From: Gonatopus flavifemur
Taxonomy: Eukaryota > Arthropoda > Insecta > Hymenoptera > Dryinidae
DNA length: 64,000 nt
NCBI GenBank assembly: GCA_018340375.1
Contig: JAFFJZ010000004.1
Span: 24,960,001-25,024,000 of the forward strand
Direction: 5' to 3'
Position numbers and translations under genes: made by a program. The notes below the pieces were generated by a model. The model had not been told where the DNA came from. It searched no databases and saw only the letters and a program-made list of their open reading frames with translations. Below are positions 54,200 through 64,000 of this stretch, piece by piece. Position 1 is the first letter of the stretch, and every line of letters starts with the position of its first letter.

Positions 54200-57078
54200 A
54201 TTATACAATGAAAAGGTCATCTCTCTTTATGATCAATCAATTATTTCAAACTTTCTACAAAATATCTCCACAATTTTCTTTGAAAAGTTAGTTCGCAATT
54301 TGTTGAAGATATTTACAGATGTCTTCTGAGAATCTAGAATACTTCACACTTCCGGCAGATATTTATAAGATGAAGAGTATTCTTTAATGTTATACTATTG
54401 TTCCAAAAACTTGGTCCTGATATATGCTCAGAGCATGAACTATCATGGGATCAGTATTTGTATGGATGTGATATCCTTGTGATAAAAACATACTTGATCA
54501 TCTGATATGTCCATATTCATTATGTTTGATTTTCAATGAATGATTCTCATGCGAGTTTAATTCCTTGATTTTCAAATTTTGTTCCATGAGATTTGTATTC
54601 CAAAAAGAAACGCAGAACTTCTCACTAAGCTGTACAAATGCTATTTGCTCCGCTGAATATGTATGTATATGAGATGTAATAAATTATATTAGATTTGTGA
54701 ATTGGGACCATGTTCCCCTTTCCGATTCATTCAAATACTCCCAATTTTGTGGATGTGCACAAGTTTCGTGGTTCGGGAAACGTGCTGAAATTGAACACTT
54801 GCATATTAATAATATTGTATCTTTGAATGCAATCATGATATTCAATGATTTATATCACAATTCTTAATCCTACATATATATTTATATGTAAGTTTGTCAA
54901 CAATTTTTCGTGTTTGGAATGAATCCTGGAAATTTCATCTCATTTCTCCTGGAATACCTGGAAAATTCCTGGAAGTTTTTCTAGGAGAATTCGTAGAAAC
55001 CCTGGAATATTCATGGAATGGTTCCAAACAATATTCACAGGATGCTGCATGAAGTACAGAAATTGTCAGATAATTTTTTCACAATTTCCAGATGATTCCT
55101 CAACATCAGACTGTTAATAAGCGAACTAGGAATATTAGAGGTAGGACACCGTGATGATAATATTTCCATAATACTACCACTTGAAATATGATTTTTTTAG
55201 AATCATCTTCACGCAGGCACTGAATACCCTCGGAAAAGCCTTGGAATAGCCTAGTCTTGGAATAGTCGTGCGACAGTATGAAGATATGCTGCTGTCGTGT
55301 TGAGAATGAGTCTCCAATCTGGCTTTACCAATCTTTGAACAGTTCCTAAACAGTCCTTGAATCAGTTTCATATGAATGGATTCAGGCATACTGAATTACT
55401 CGATTGACGTCCGACATATTGGATTCGCTAATTGGAGCCAGATAGCACAAAGCTCTCCACGATGACATATATGTCATCTTTAAGAGTTTTGTTCTGCCTG
55501 AGGGATTCCTCTCCTCCAATTTTAAATCCGTACTCAGCGTTCTCTAAAACCTCCAGGGTTCAAGTTTACGGTAAAAAGTAAAACTCACTTCCATGCTGGA
55601 AATTAGCATGAACTTTTTCATAATTTCTAAGGAGAAAATCATAATTCTGAATTAATCAATATACCTTGTGAGTATATTGAATTTCCAAGACAAAACTAGA
55701 TTATCGCTTTCAAATTTGACATGGAGAACCCTACTCACACGGACGTAACGGTACGTAATCATGGAATGATATTCTGATAGTATCTTTCACTGGAATTCTA
55801 ATTCGGGTTACCAGAATCCATACGAGAATTCATTTGAAGCCTTGAGTCAACTACAGTTAAAATTCCACTTGGATGAAATTTAGCTAGATTTTTGTAAAAG
55901 GATGGAAAAGGATGATCTCCTCACATCAAACTTTTGAGGATAAATGTTTGAAGAAGGAATGTATCCTCACATTTACAGGAGTGAAATTTTTCTGTTCATG
56001 CTTCTCATATCGCAAAAATTTCATATCCGTAGGGAATACTTATGTACATCGAACCGCGTGTCACACCTGATTTTGCGTAATGGTATACATCTGATACATT
56101 AAAATATACATCTGTAAATCAAAATTTCTTGAATTACTTATGTGATACTTGTTTGCAATCCAAAATCTCGTGTGGGTAGTTCATTATATATACCACAGTA
56201 AACACAACGCATATTTTGACATCATACGACTTTTCCTTTGTATTTCTCCAAAGATTGTACTCATTTCTTCAGTCCTTGTCACAACCATCCTTCGTATACT
56301 GTCCATTTTTATACATTCCCTGCCACATTATGTGTACATTATATGTGATATAATGTGATCGCTTTGACCAGTGACTCGTAAATTCGCGAAATAAATTATC
56401 CAAACAAGATTCAGATAGAAAACAGGAAGAGCAGAGAAAGTTGATGATGAAGGAAGCACCTTTACTCACCTGACACCAGGTCAATTCCCCGGAATGTTCA
56501 CGAGCGATTAATACAATGGGTAGATCATGGGAGCTTCTATTATACGTCACAAAAGATGATCCAGTATGCAAATTTGCTCGTTAAACATCAACGAGAAGAC
56601 ATATTTCATATATGCTCAATTTCCATTCTGTAAGAATGTATAATAGTAATCTTTTGAAGAGGTGTTCGGTATCAAAGTTGCACAATCGACCTTCATTAGA
56701 AATAACATCATTAACGAGATGTTGATTTTTAAAATTGCTGGGAAAATGGATAACGTTTTTCATAACAATTTGGAGTGTTTATACTTTTTATTCATAAATT
56801 GCCCTTGAAGTACAGATCTATTATATTAGTTATTTTCAGAATATTTTATGTAAAAAATGATATGCGACAAGGCTCATACATTAATGGCGAGTTTAACCCT
56901 AATGGGAAAAGTGAATAATGATTATCCAAGATGAAGAGCGTTGTTGGTGGGATTTGTCTAGAAATAACTGGGATTTGGTAGCTATCTTCCAGTGCTGAAT
57001 TGACCATTTCATGTCCAGTTTTCGTAGGCAGAAACTGAATCACATCCCGAGTCAAAAGTAATTCCTTCTTCCCCCGTA
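54200..57078. other. No gene recognised
   Basis: 54915-55050 has CCTGGAAAATTCCTGGAA-type words. 55437-55500 contains GATAGCACAAAGCTCTCC, resembling the CCC...ATAGCAC group. Open frames at 56149-56571 and 56846-57055 have no recognisable domain. Confidence 0.35.
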
Positions 57079-57080
57079 TA

Positions 57081-58362
57081 TTAGGTGCATAAATTTGCTT
57101 CCGCCGTTTTGCAATAGGTGGCTGTAGCGGTGAGTCGTAGTTGAAATAAATAGATCATAGATGTCATACAGTAAGCTTAGGTTTTTGCAAACATAACGCC
57201 ATCGAAATATTAGTCGATTTGTGTCTGCATCATAAAGTTATTCTCGATTAAACATGTCAACTTACAAGCCAAATTCTCGTCATTTGCGGGAGGTTTTCTG
57301 CTTGAATATGAAGAAATCTGCGGCTGAGGCTCCTCGAATGCTCTCAAATACCTATGGTGAGGCCGCTATTAGTGGGAGAACGTGCCGAGAGTGGTTTCAA
57401 CGCTTCAAGAACGGTGATTTTAACGTCGAAGACCAGCATGGCGGTGGAAGAGAGAAGGTTTTCAAAGATGCAGAATTGGAGGCATTACTTGATCAAGATT
57501 CGTGTCAAACGCAACAAGAATTGGCAGGATCATTGGGAGTGACGCAACCAGCCATTTCAGAACGCCTGAAAGTCATGGGAATGTTTCAGAAACAAGGGAA
57601 TTGGCTGCCGTACGAGTTGAAGCCGAGAGATGTTGAACGGCGTTTGTGTGTTTGTGAACAGCTGCTTGCTAGGCAAAGACGGAAGGAATTTCTGCATCGC
57701 ATTGTGACTGGGAACGGAAAATGTGTTCATTACGATAATCCCAAGCGCAGAAAATCATGAGGATATCCCGGCCATGCTTCCACGTCGACGGCCAAACCGA
57801 ATATTCACGGTTCCAAGGTTATGCTCAGTATTTGGTGGGACCAGCTCGGCGTAGTGTATTATGAGTTGTTAAAACCGACTGAAACAATCACAGGCGATCG
57901 TTATCGAACGCAATTAATGTGTTCGAGCCGAGAATTGGAAGACAAACGGCCGCAATACAACGAGAGACATGATAAAGTGATTTGACAGCATGACAATGCT
58001 TGACTCCATGTTATGAAAGCGGTCAAGACATACTTGGAAACTTTGATATGGGAAGTCCTACCCCACCCGCCGTATTCTCCAGACGTTGCTCCCTCGGACT
58101 ATCACTTGTTTCGATCAATGGCACACGGCCTAGCTGACCAGCACTTAGGGTCTTATGAAGAAGTAAAAAATTGGATCGATTCGTGGATCGCTTCAAAAGA
58201 TGACCAGTTCTTTCAACGCGGGGTTCGTATGCTGCCCGAAAGATGGGAGAGAGTAGTGGCCAGCGATGGACAATACTTTGATTCATGAATGTATAACCAG
58301 TTTTTCACAATAAAGCCTCGGATTTCGGAAAAAAAACAGCGGGAACGAGGTTACACACCTAA
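57081..58362 (+). mobile_element. Full-length mariner element, 1282 bp, inactive
   Basis: The ends TTAGGTGCATAAATTTGCTT and (reverse complement) TTAGGTGTGTAACCTCGTTC are inverted. TA lies at 57079-57080 and 58363-58364. The length is typical for mariner. An AATAAA-like site (CACAATAAAGCC) follows the coding stop. Confidence 0.95.
57254..58288 (+). pseudogene. mariner transposase, point-mutated
   Basis: One frame, with only point damage, covers a normal 340-345-residue mariner transposase. The N-terminal part has two helix-turn-helix motifs (SGRTCREWFQRFKNGDFNVE and SQTQQELAGSLGVTQPAISE-like) and the WLPYEL linker, the counterpart of WVPHEL. The first catalytic motif reads VTGNGKCVHYDN where VTGDEKWVHYDN is expected, so the Asp is lost. 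TGA replaces Trp after NPKRRKS (57758). VI*QHDNA*LHV has two more stops around the second Asp. The third, PPYSPDVAPSDYHLF, is intact, 34 residues on, the DD34D layout. The end is RWERVVASDGQYFDS. The damage pattern looks like neutral decay after insertion. Confidence 0.93.
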
Positions 58363-58364
58363 TA

Positions 58365-59299
58365 TATGAAGATCAAGAAATTTCTGCCTCTTTGAGCAGC
58401 AAAGGGGAAGGACATAGCTCCTCCTTTGCCCCTCAAAGTGATGGGAATTTCCTAATCTGTCATATGTAGGGGAAAAGGAGTTTTTAAGTTTCGACTCGGA
58501 GTTTCGGTAAATAATTAAACTGTTTTGAGGAACAAAGAATGGGAATGTTTCATCCAGTTTCGTTCAACTCACCTCGGTAATCGACCACCCAGCCAAAAAT
58601 GAACTGTGGTTCTCCCGGGGTAATATATTATTAAGGTGTTATGAAGACCTGTTGAGGCTCTGTCAGATTTTGTTAGCCCCCACGGAGAAAAATGTGTATG
58701 GCAGAACTAGCAATATAAAATAATATAGCTAGCAAATAATATATTTTGCTAGTATATAAGATAATATACTAGCAAAATAAAGATAATAGCTTGTTCGGTA
58801 TTGTTACAGGCGTAGTGTAGGTGCATTAGGTCTGCAACAGTATCGCAACAAAAACGCAAGACTTCGGCACCAGTCCCGTTTGACAAAACTTGAATGAGAA
58901 TTTCTACTCGGGATGTCACAAATCATCCTCATTCGAGCAGTAATCGGGCCCCTATAATGGCTGTCTTTGGATCAGTTTCCTTGAATATTACTTACCTAAT
59001 TCCAATTTTGCGTATTTCAAGCAATCAAACTGACCTACAAGTGCACAATACGTATCCTTCTCTAGTAGGACATATCAGTAAAAAAACGTCATTTCGATGT
59101 CATTTTAACAAAAACCCGTCACAAATCGATCACCGTCAAAATCTGCATCAAGAATGACTGAATTTTGACGTCAAATTTTTCGATCCAGAAAATACGTAAA
59201 TTTCAACGACAAATAACATTGCATACAATCATGTAAGGGGAATGTTGTATTCTATCACATATTCAGAAATAAATGAACGGTTCATTAAAATCATGGCTT
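58365..59299. other. No gene; small AT-rich repeats
   Basis: 58684-58800 starts CACGGAGAAAAATG and repeats TAGCAATATA/ATATACTAGCAAAATA, probably a TA-type MITE with an unresolved right end. TTTCTACTCGGG at 58901-58912 is a lone CCC-type right end. Confidence 0.4.
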
Positions 59300-59665
59300 T
59301 TTCCCATGTAAGAAAACTAGATATAACCATATCTAAACCAGGCATAATTTATGTGAGGAAATGGGCTCACAAAAACTATATATACTCAAATGATTCACTT
59401 TTATCAAATGAGTCATTTGAGCAAGGCTGGCACTACATTTCTCTCCATCTTTCTCTCCGTCCATTCACATATGAGGGTTAATAAAGGATCCCGATTGGAG
59501 AATTTTCACCCACTCGCGATAAATAATAAACCCGCATATGTGAATGAACGGAGAGGAAGAAGTAGATAACGTAGTGCCGGCCCTGCATTTGAGCATATAT
59601 AGCTTCTATAAGCCCATTTCCCCACATAAATTATTCCTGGTTTAGATATGGTTATTAGAGTGGCC
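59300..59665. repeat. Imperfect palindrome, about 360 bp
   Basis: GATATAACCATATCTAAACC... ATTTATGTGAGGAAATGGG pairs with CCCATTTCCCCACATAAAT... GGTTTAGATATGGTTAT. Inner parts pair through CCATTCACATATGAGGGTT. Ends and target duplication not resolved. Confidence 0.7.
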
Positions 59666-60582
59666 CTTACCTTGGAAATTTTTGAATTCCTTTGGTCTCA
59701 CCCCTTAAAAAAGTTCCATTTCCCATCAAAATGAAGTACGTAAAACCTCAGTTCGATTGAGCTATGTTAACCCGTGCCGCAAAGAACTCAAAGTTTCGGA
59801 ATTTCGTGTTTGTTTTTTAATTCCTTGCTGTATCTTGAAAACGGTGAGATTTATCGAAATGCTTAATAGTTTCATCGGAAGAACGCGGAATTCCCTTCAA
59901 TTTCCACCCAGTAACCCTATCATTGCAACCCATGATTTTGGAGAAAAGCGTGATTAAATAGCAAAAAGGTATATAATGTGGAAATGTGAATTGTATATCA
60001 TATACGATAATATGACCGAAACCATGCAGGTATGTCTCAAAGTTCATAAAGTAAAACTAGAACTCTCTGAAAGAATATGAAACGTTTATCAAAAATCACT
60101 CAACTTGATGATACTCATAATCATATTTTATATATACCATGCAATTATTGAATTTTTCAGTAAGAATAACTCACATTCTGGTAATTGGTCATCAACCTAC
60201 TTTATTAGTGTATTAAGTTTTGTATTAAATTTTGTTTCGCACAAATAGGATACATTTTTTTATAATCATTCACAACTTGTAGTAGAAATTCTTTCTGATC
60301 TTCATCTTTCGTGAGAATTTCATTTTATTCTTCGATCAATTGAATTGAATTCATATGTCGTGGCAATATGTTCAGAAGAGAGATTGTAAAATTCATGTTT
60401 CACATGATATTGAACAAAACAATTGACACCTATGACGTTGTATAGCCACTGTTATTTGTGCACTGTTATTCATTTTGTTGGGATGTATCAGTCGCGATTC
60501 CGATTTCTTAAGTGTCAAGTGTCATTCATTCTTTTACCTTACTGTGTGATGAAATTATCAAGTACTTGAATTCATTTTTGAA
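59666..60582. other. No gene recognised; sequence upstream of a broken gene
   Basis: AT-rich; no terminal repeat, TATA box or exon could be supported. Confidence 0.35.
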
Positions 60583-61439
60583 ATGACTCTACCACTATCA
60601 TCAACATCGAAAGTGCGCCTTCATATGCATGATTCAGTCTATCTTGTAGGACATGTATCGAATCAAATTGTTGGCAGTAAATTACCATCCAATCAACAAG
60701 TCCTTAGTGTTTTGTCTTATAATTCACGGCATGTGAAGCTTGAATTGCAAGAAAATGCGAAGTTGGTTATCAAGGAAACTTCTATATTCTGAGAGAAAGC
60801 GAGAATTCCTATGCGAGCAGATGACCATTGTATTGCAAAATTAAAAAGTCTATATCAGGATTCGCGAAGTTGACAAAAATCATCACATAGAGTATCAAAA
60901 GTCCAAAAACAGCAAGTCGCTGATTTTACCGATCAATTGGACGATCTTTTTGATATTTCCCACACTGACGCATTAACCATGATAAGTCTTAACCCATTAA
61001 GTCCGGGAAATGCAGGATTTCAACTGTAATTTTAACCGTTGCAAATGATATATGAATCATTAAAAACTAATGACGAAAATACCTTACTCACTATTTTCGA
61101 GGTTGCTCTTTCGGTTGCTGGGGTCGAAATTGCATTCAAATGTCGCTGGAATACCGATACGGTCGATTTAAAATAGTTTAAAAAGAGTCGATGAAAAATT
61201 GGAGGATATTTGGCTTTGTGATTTTTTCACGGGTTGAAAATGCACTCAAAATTATTCAAAACACCAACCAAGGGTGCACAAAATATCTCAACTTTACGAT
61301 AGAATTTTTTCCCAGGCCTGAAGAAGACCTAACCTCTCTCAATTCACCATATATTCATCAAAATAACTCGCAATTCTGAGAATCTGGAGGAAATGGATAG
61401 AACATATAATTTTATCCGTTCAATATTCTCCAAGAGAAG

Positions 61440-61885
61440 TACCCGGAGATTTTTGAGGTCGCAGCCTACAAATCGATCATCAGATTTTCAAAATTCAAAA
61501 TGGTGGATCCATGATGGCGGATGAAAAGTAAAAAAAGCCTAGAAAATGGATGACAATCAGTATGCTGATGTTTTTGAGGTCTCTGATTACGAATTCATTA
61601 TCAGATTTCCAAAGTTCAAGATGGCGGATCCAAGATGGTGGATAAAAAGTCGAAAAAAGCCTCGAAGATGGATTGAAATCGATATACTGGGGTTTTGAAA
61701 TCGCTGATCACGAATCCAGCATCAGATTTCAAAAATTCAAGATAGCGGACCCAAGATGGCGGACGAAAATTCGAGACAAGTCTCAAAGATGGATGAAAAT
61801 CAGTATACTGCGGTTCTCCAGGTCACTGACAACGAATCCAGCATCAGATTTTCAAAATCCGAAATGGCGGATTCAATACGGCATA
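61440..61885 (+). repeat. Tandem array inside the piggyBac arm, about 3.6 units of 125 bp
   Basis: Units contain TTTTTGAGGTCNCTGATTAC, then CATCAGATTTTCAAAATTCA, AGATGGCGGATCCAAGATGG and ATGGATGAAAATCAGTATAC. An inverted counterpart, fewer than two units, lies at 62230-62440. Confidence 0.9.
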
Positions 61886-61936
61886 CTGAAATTCATCAAA
61901 TGCTTCTGAATCATGAAATGTGACAACTACATGAGT

Positions 61937-62215
61937 TCACTTTTTACTACGTATAAATGTCTGCAAGTTATTGCAGTGGCTGTCGTGGAGATCTACTCCA
62001 CCCATGAATCGATTGTAAACATGAAAAGCGTCAGGGAATGGAAGAGATATTCTTGAGTGATCTTTTGCACTATATCGTTTTGAGAGTAACATTGGAGTCA
62101 CTCCTGTAGCTGATGAAGCTATAGAGACCTGCTCAGAATCCATCGCACTGATATAATTGATTCCACTCTTTTGATCATGTTTTGAAACAAATGTGCCTCT
62201 GGGGGCTCTTTCATC
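61937..62215 (-). pseudogene. piggyBac transposase fragment
   Basis: The minus strand reads RAPRGTFVSKHDQKSGINYI, then PDAFHVYNRFMGGVDLHDSH and LQTFIRSKK. YNxxMGGVDxxD is the signature of the piggyBac transposase core around its third catalytic Asp. Only this part of the roughly 550-600-residue protein remains; the N-terminal domain, the other catalytic Asp residues and the cysteine-rich tail are absent. Its upstream edge fuses to the tandem array (the first codons are array sequence). Confidence 0.9.
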
Positions 62216-63816
62216 AATTATGTTTCTCGACTTTTCATCCACCATCTTGGATTCGCCATCTTGAATTTCGAAAATCTGATAACGAATCCGTAATCAGGGA
62301 CCTCAAAAACCTCAGTATACCGATTTTCATCCATTTTTGAGGCTTTTTTTTTATTTTTGTCCGCCATCTTGGATCCGCCATCAAAATTTTTGAAATCTGA
62401 TGATGGATCCGTAGTCAGCGACCTCAAAAACCTCCGGGTACTTTTCTTGAAGAATACTGAACGAATAAAATTATGTGTCCTATCAATTTCCTCTAGATTC
62501 TCAGAATTGCGACTTATTTTGATGAATATATGGTGAATTGAGAGAGGTTAGGTCTTCTTCAAGTCTGGGAAAAAATTCTATCGTAAAATTGAGATATTTT
62601 GTGCACTCTTGGTTGGTGTTCTGAATAATTTCCAGTGCATTTTCAACCCGTAAAAAAATCACAAGGTCAAATGTCCTTCAATTTTTTGTCGACTTTTTAT
62701 TTTAAATCGGCCATATCGGTATCCCAGTGCCATCTGAATGCAATTTTGACCCCAGCAACCGGAAGAGCAACCTTGAAAATAGTAGGTAAGGTATTTTTGC
62801 CATGAGTTCTCAATGATTTATATATCCTTTGCAACGTTTAAAATTACAGTTGGAATTCTGCATTTCCCGGACTTAATGGGTTGAAGAGGATAAACGATTT
62901 CTAATCCAGCGAAGACAGAAAGAGAGACCGGATTGTATGCTTGGAATTGATCAGAAAATGGCCCAGAAGGAAAAACGAGCGAGTGAAAAATCAATTCAGT
63001 TGGAAAAGAGAAAAAAAAGATCTTTTTCTGAAATGCAACAACGTTGTTAGTTGAAAATTATACTCATTCAATCAATGAAACTCGTTCTTAATGGATTCAT
63101 TCTAAATTTTCGTGATGCCGAACGAACTCTTTCGAAACGGTTGTGCTGTGTCGGTACTGTGATACAGAATGGATTCTATGAATTTATGTCTCACTGGATC
63201 TTTCTTTCCAACTTTTAATCTTCAGAAATTTTATTCAAATGTGGAGAAAAAGATTCTCAGTATATACGTAGGAAGTATTGGATTATTTCTTGTGATATAA
63301 AAATATAATTTTTGTTTCAAACAATTATTTTCAAGTGAGAATAATAATCCTGGATTTTTAAACAGTAATGAAGAAAATTTTGTCGAAGAAGAATTTGTTG
63401 ATCCAAGGGAATATTCTGATGAAGATGTACATTTTCAGACATCATCTACAAATGAAAGAGGAACGTTGCAAATCATGAATCCCAGATTATTCGCTGTATT
63501 AGACAAATGCAAAATCACTGATCACAAAGCAGTGCATATAATTATGGCTATTGCTGAAGCTTTGGGGCATGATAATTCGAAAATAGTTCGTAATCGATCT
63601 TCAATACAACATCAAAGACAAAATTTCTGTGAAGAGAAGTCGAAAGAGCTCCAAAAACAATTCAAGTTACGAGAAATGGAATCTCTTGTCGTGCATTGGG
63701 ATGGAAAACTTCTTCCCGATTCGCACAAAAATGTAAAAGTCGATCGTGTTCCAGTTATTGTATCATTCGAAGGATTAATACAACTCCTTGGTGCTCCAAA
63801 GCTTGATTCATCCACT

Positions 63817-64000
63817 CCCAAGCGTGTATTGCCTATAATGGCAATGGGCCCCAGGCTGGGTCCATCCTCTTTAACCCAATATTGGGGAATGACGATGGGG
63901 CCCATGTTGGCTCGATCTTGGCCCTGTTATGCTTTCCCATACAATTATGGTTGGTAGAAATGATGGAAGTAATGAATCTTGATGCAGGCACATTTGAACT
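63817..64000 (-). mobile_element. CCC-type MITE, family D, copy 3, cut by the window edge
   Basis: CCCAAGCGTGTATTGCC is the right end of family D in reverse orientation, followed by CCCATGTTGGCTCGATCTTG and the AACCATAATTGTATGGGAAA block in reverse. CT precedes it; the other flank is beyond the window. It interrupts the frame ...PKLDSST of the broken gene. Confidence 0.9.

Larger units (their letters stand above)
60993..62880. mobile_element. piggyBac-type element with long inverted arms, 1.89 kb
   Basis: The ends CCCATTAAGTCCGGGAAATG and CATTTCCCGGACTTAATGGG are perfect complements. TTAA lies at 60989-60992 and a decayed TTGA at 62881-62884. The arms (about 450 bp) share AGAAGACCTAACCTCTCTCA and TTGATGAATATATGG. 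Between them are a tandem array, its inverted counterpart, and a transposase fragment on the minus strand. Confidence 0.9.
60583..63816 (+). pseudogene. Repetitive insect gene family member, split by piggyBac and a CCC-type element
   Basis: Pieces: 60583-60992, 62885 to about 63043, and 63366-63816. The first reads MTLPLSSTSKVRLHMHDSVY ... KLPSNQQVLSVLSYNSRHVK, has TGA at 60790 (probably a former Trp) and 60871, and continues DQLDDLFDISHTDALTMISL to the TTAA. After the piggyBac the frame resumes KEDKRFLIQRRQKERPDCML GIDQKMAQKEKRA. A TTTTTAAACAG acceptor at 63355-63365 begins the last exon: an acidic NEENFVEEEFVDPREYSDED, then NPRLFAVLDKCKITDHKAVH, VVHWDGKLLPD and VDRVPVIVSFEGLIQLLGAP. It stops where a family D element begins at 63817. 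From memory this matches an uncharacterised, multi-copy insect protein with VHWDGKLLP; whether host or transposon is unknown. Stops and insertions make it a pseudogene. Confidence 0.7.

Overview
This window looks like transposon-packed intergenic DNA from an insect or other arthropod nuclear genome. It is AT-rich, has no prokaryotic gene layout, carries GT-AG splice sites in its few coding remnants, and holds mariner, piggyBac, hAT and other DNA-transposon remains typical of insects. I could not place the order or species. I found no intact host gene, no CRISPR array and no intact tRNA. Nearly every open frame longer than 60 codons falls inside a repeat, a palindromic element or unstructured AT-rich DNA. 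Layout: 0.9-1.6 kb is a 31-bp minisatellite; 3.0-4.9 kb is a mariner carrying a hAT MITE and a CCC-type MITE; 5.3-6.0 kb is a tandem array; 9.4-14.9 kb is a long-inverted-repeat transposon with a broken, intron-containing gene, invaded by two CCC-type elements; 22.5-25.7 kb is a piggyBac remnant with elements nested up to three deep; 25.9-29.6 kb is a nest of palindromic elements including a 2.6-kb foldback; 30.5-32.0 kb is a tandem array with nested MITEs; 37.7-38.4 kb is a foldback around a degenerate 5S rRNA; 41-52 kb is a field of small MITEs; 52.7-53.8 kb and 57.1-58.4 kb are dead IS630/mariner-type elements; 60.6-63.8 kb is a broken repetitive gene split by a second piggyBac. The most notable pattern is a set of non-autonomous elements that begin CCC and end GGG and are flanked by a 2-bp duplication of variable sequence (TT, TA, AT, AC, GT, TG, CA or AA). 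Two of them can be checked against an unoccupied related copy inside this window, and a third against the mirror-image terminus of the palindrome it interrupts. Each family also has its own short motif repeated just inside its ends. In several nests, removing the inner element restores a reading frame or a terminal repeat, so insertion order can be read directly. Family names recalled for the two broken repetitive genes are from memory and unchecked.
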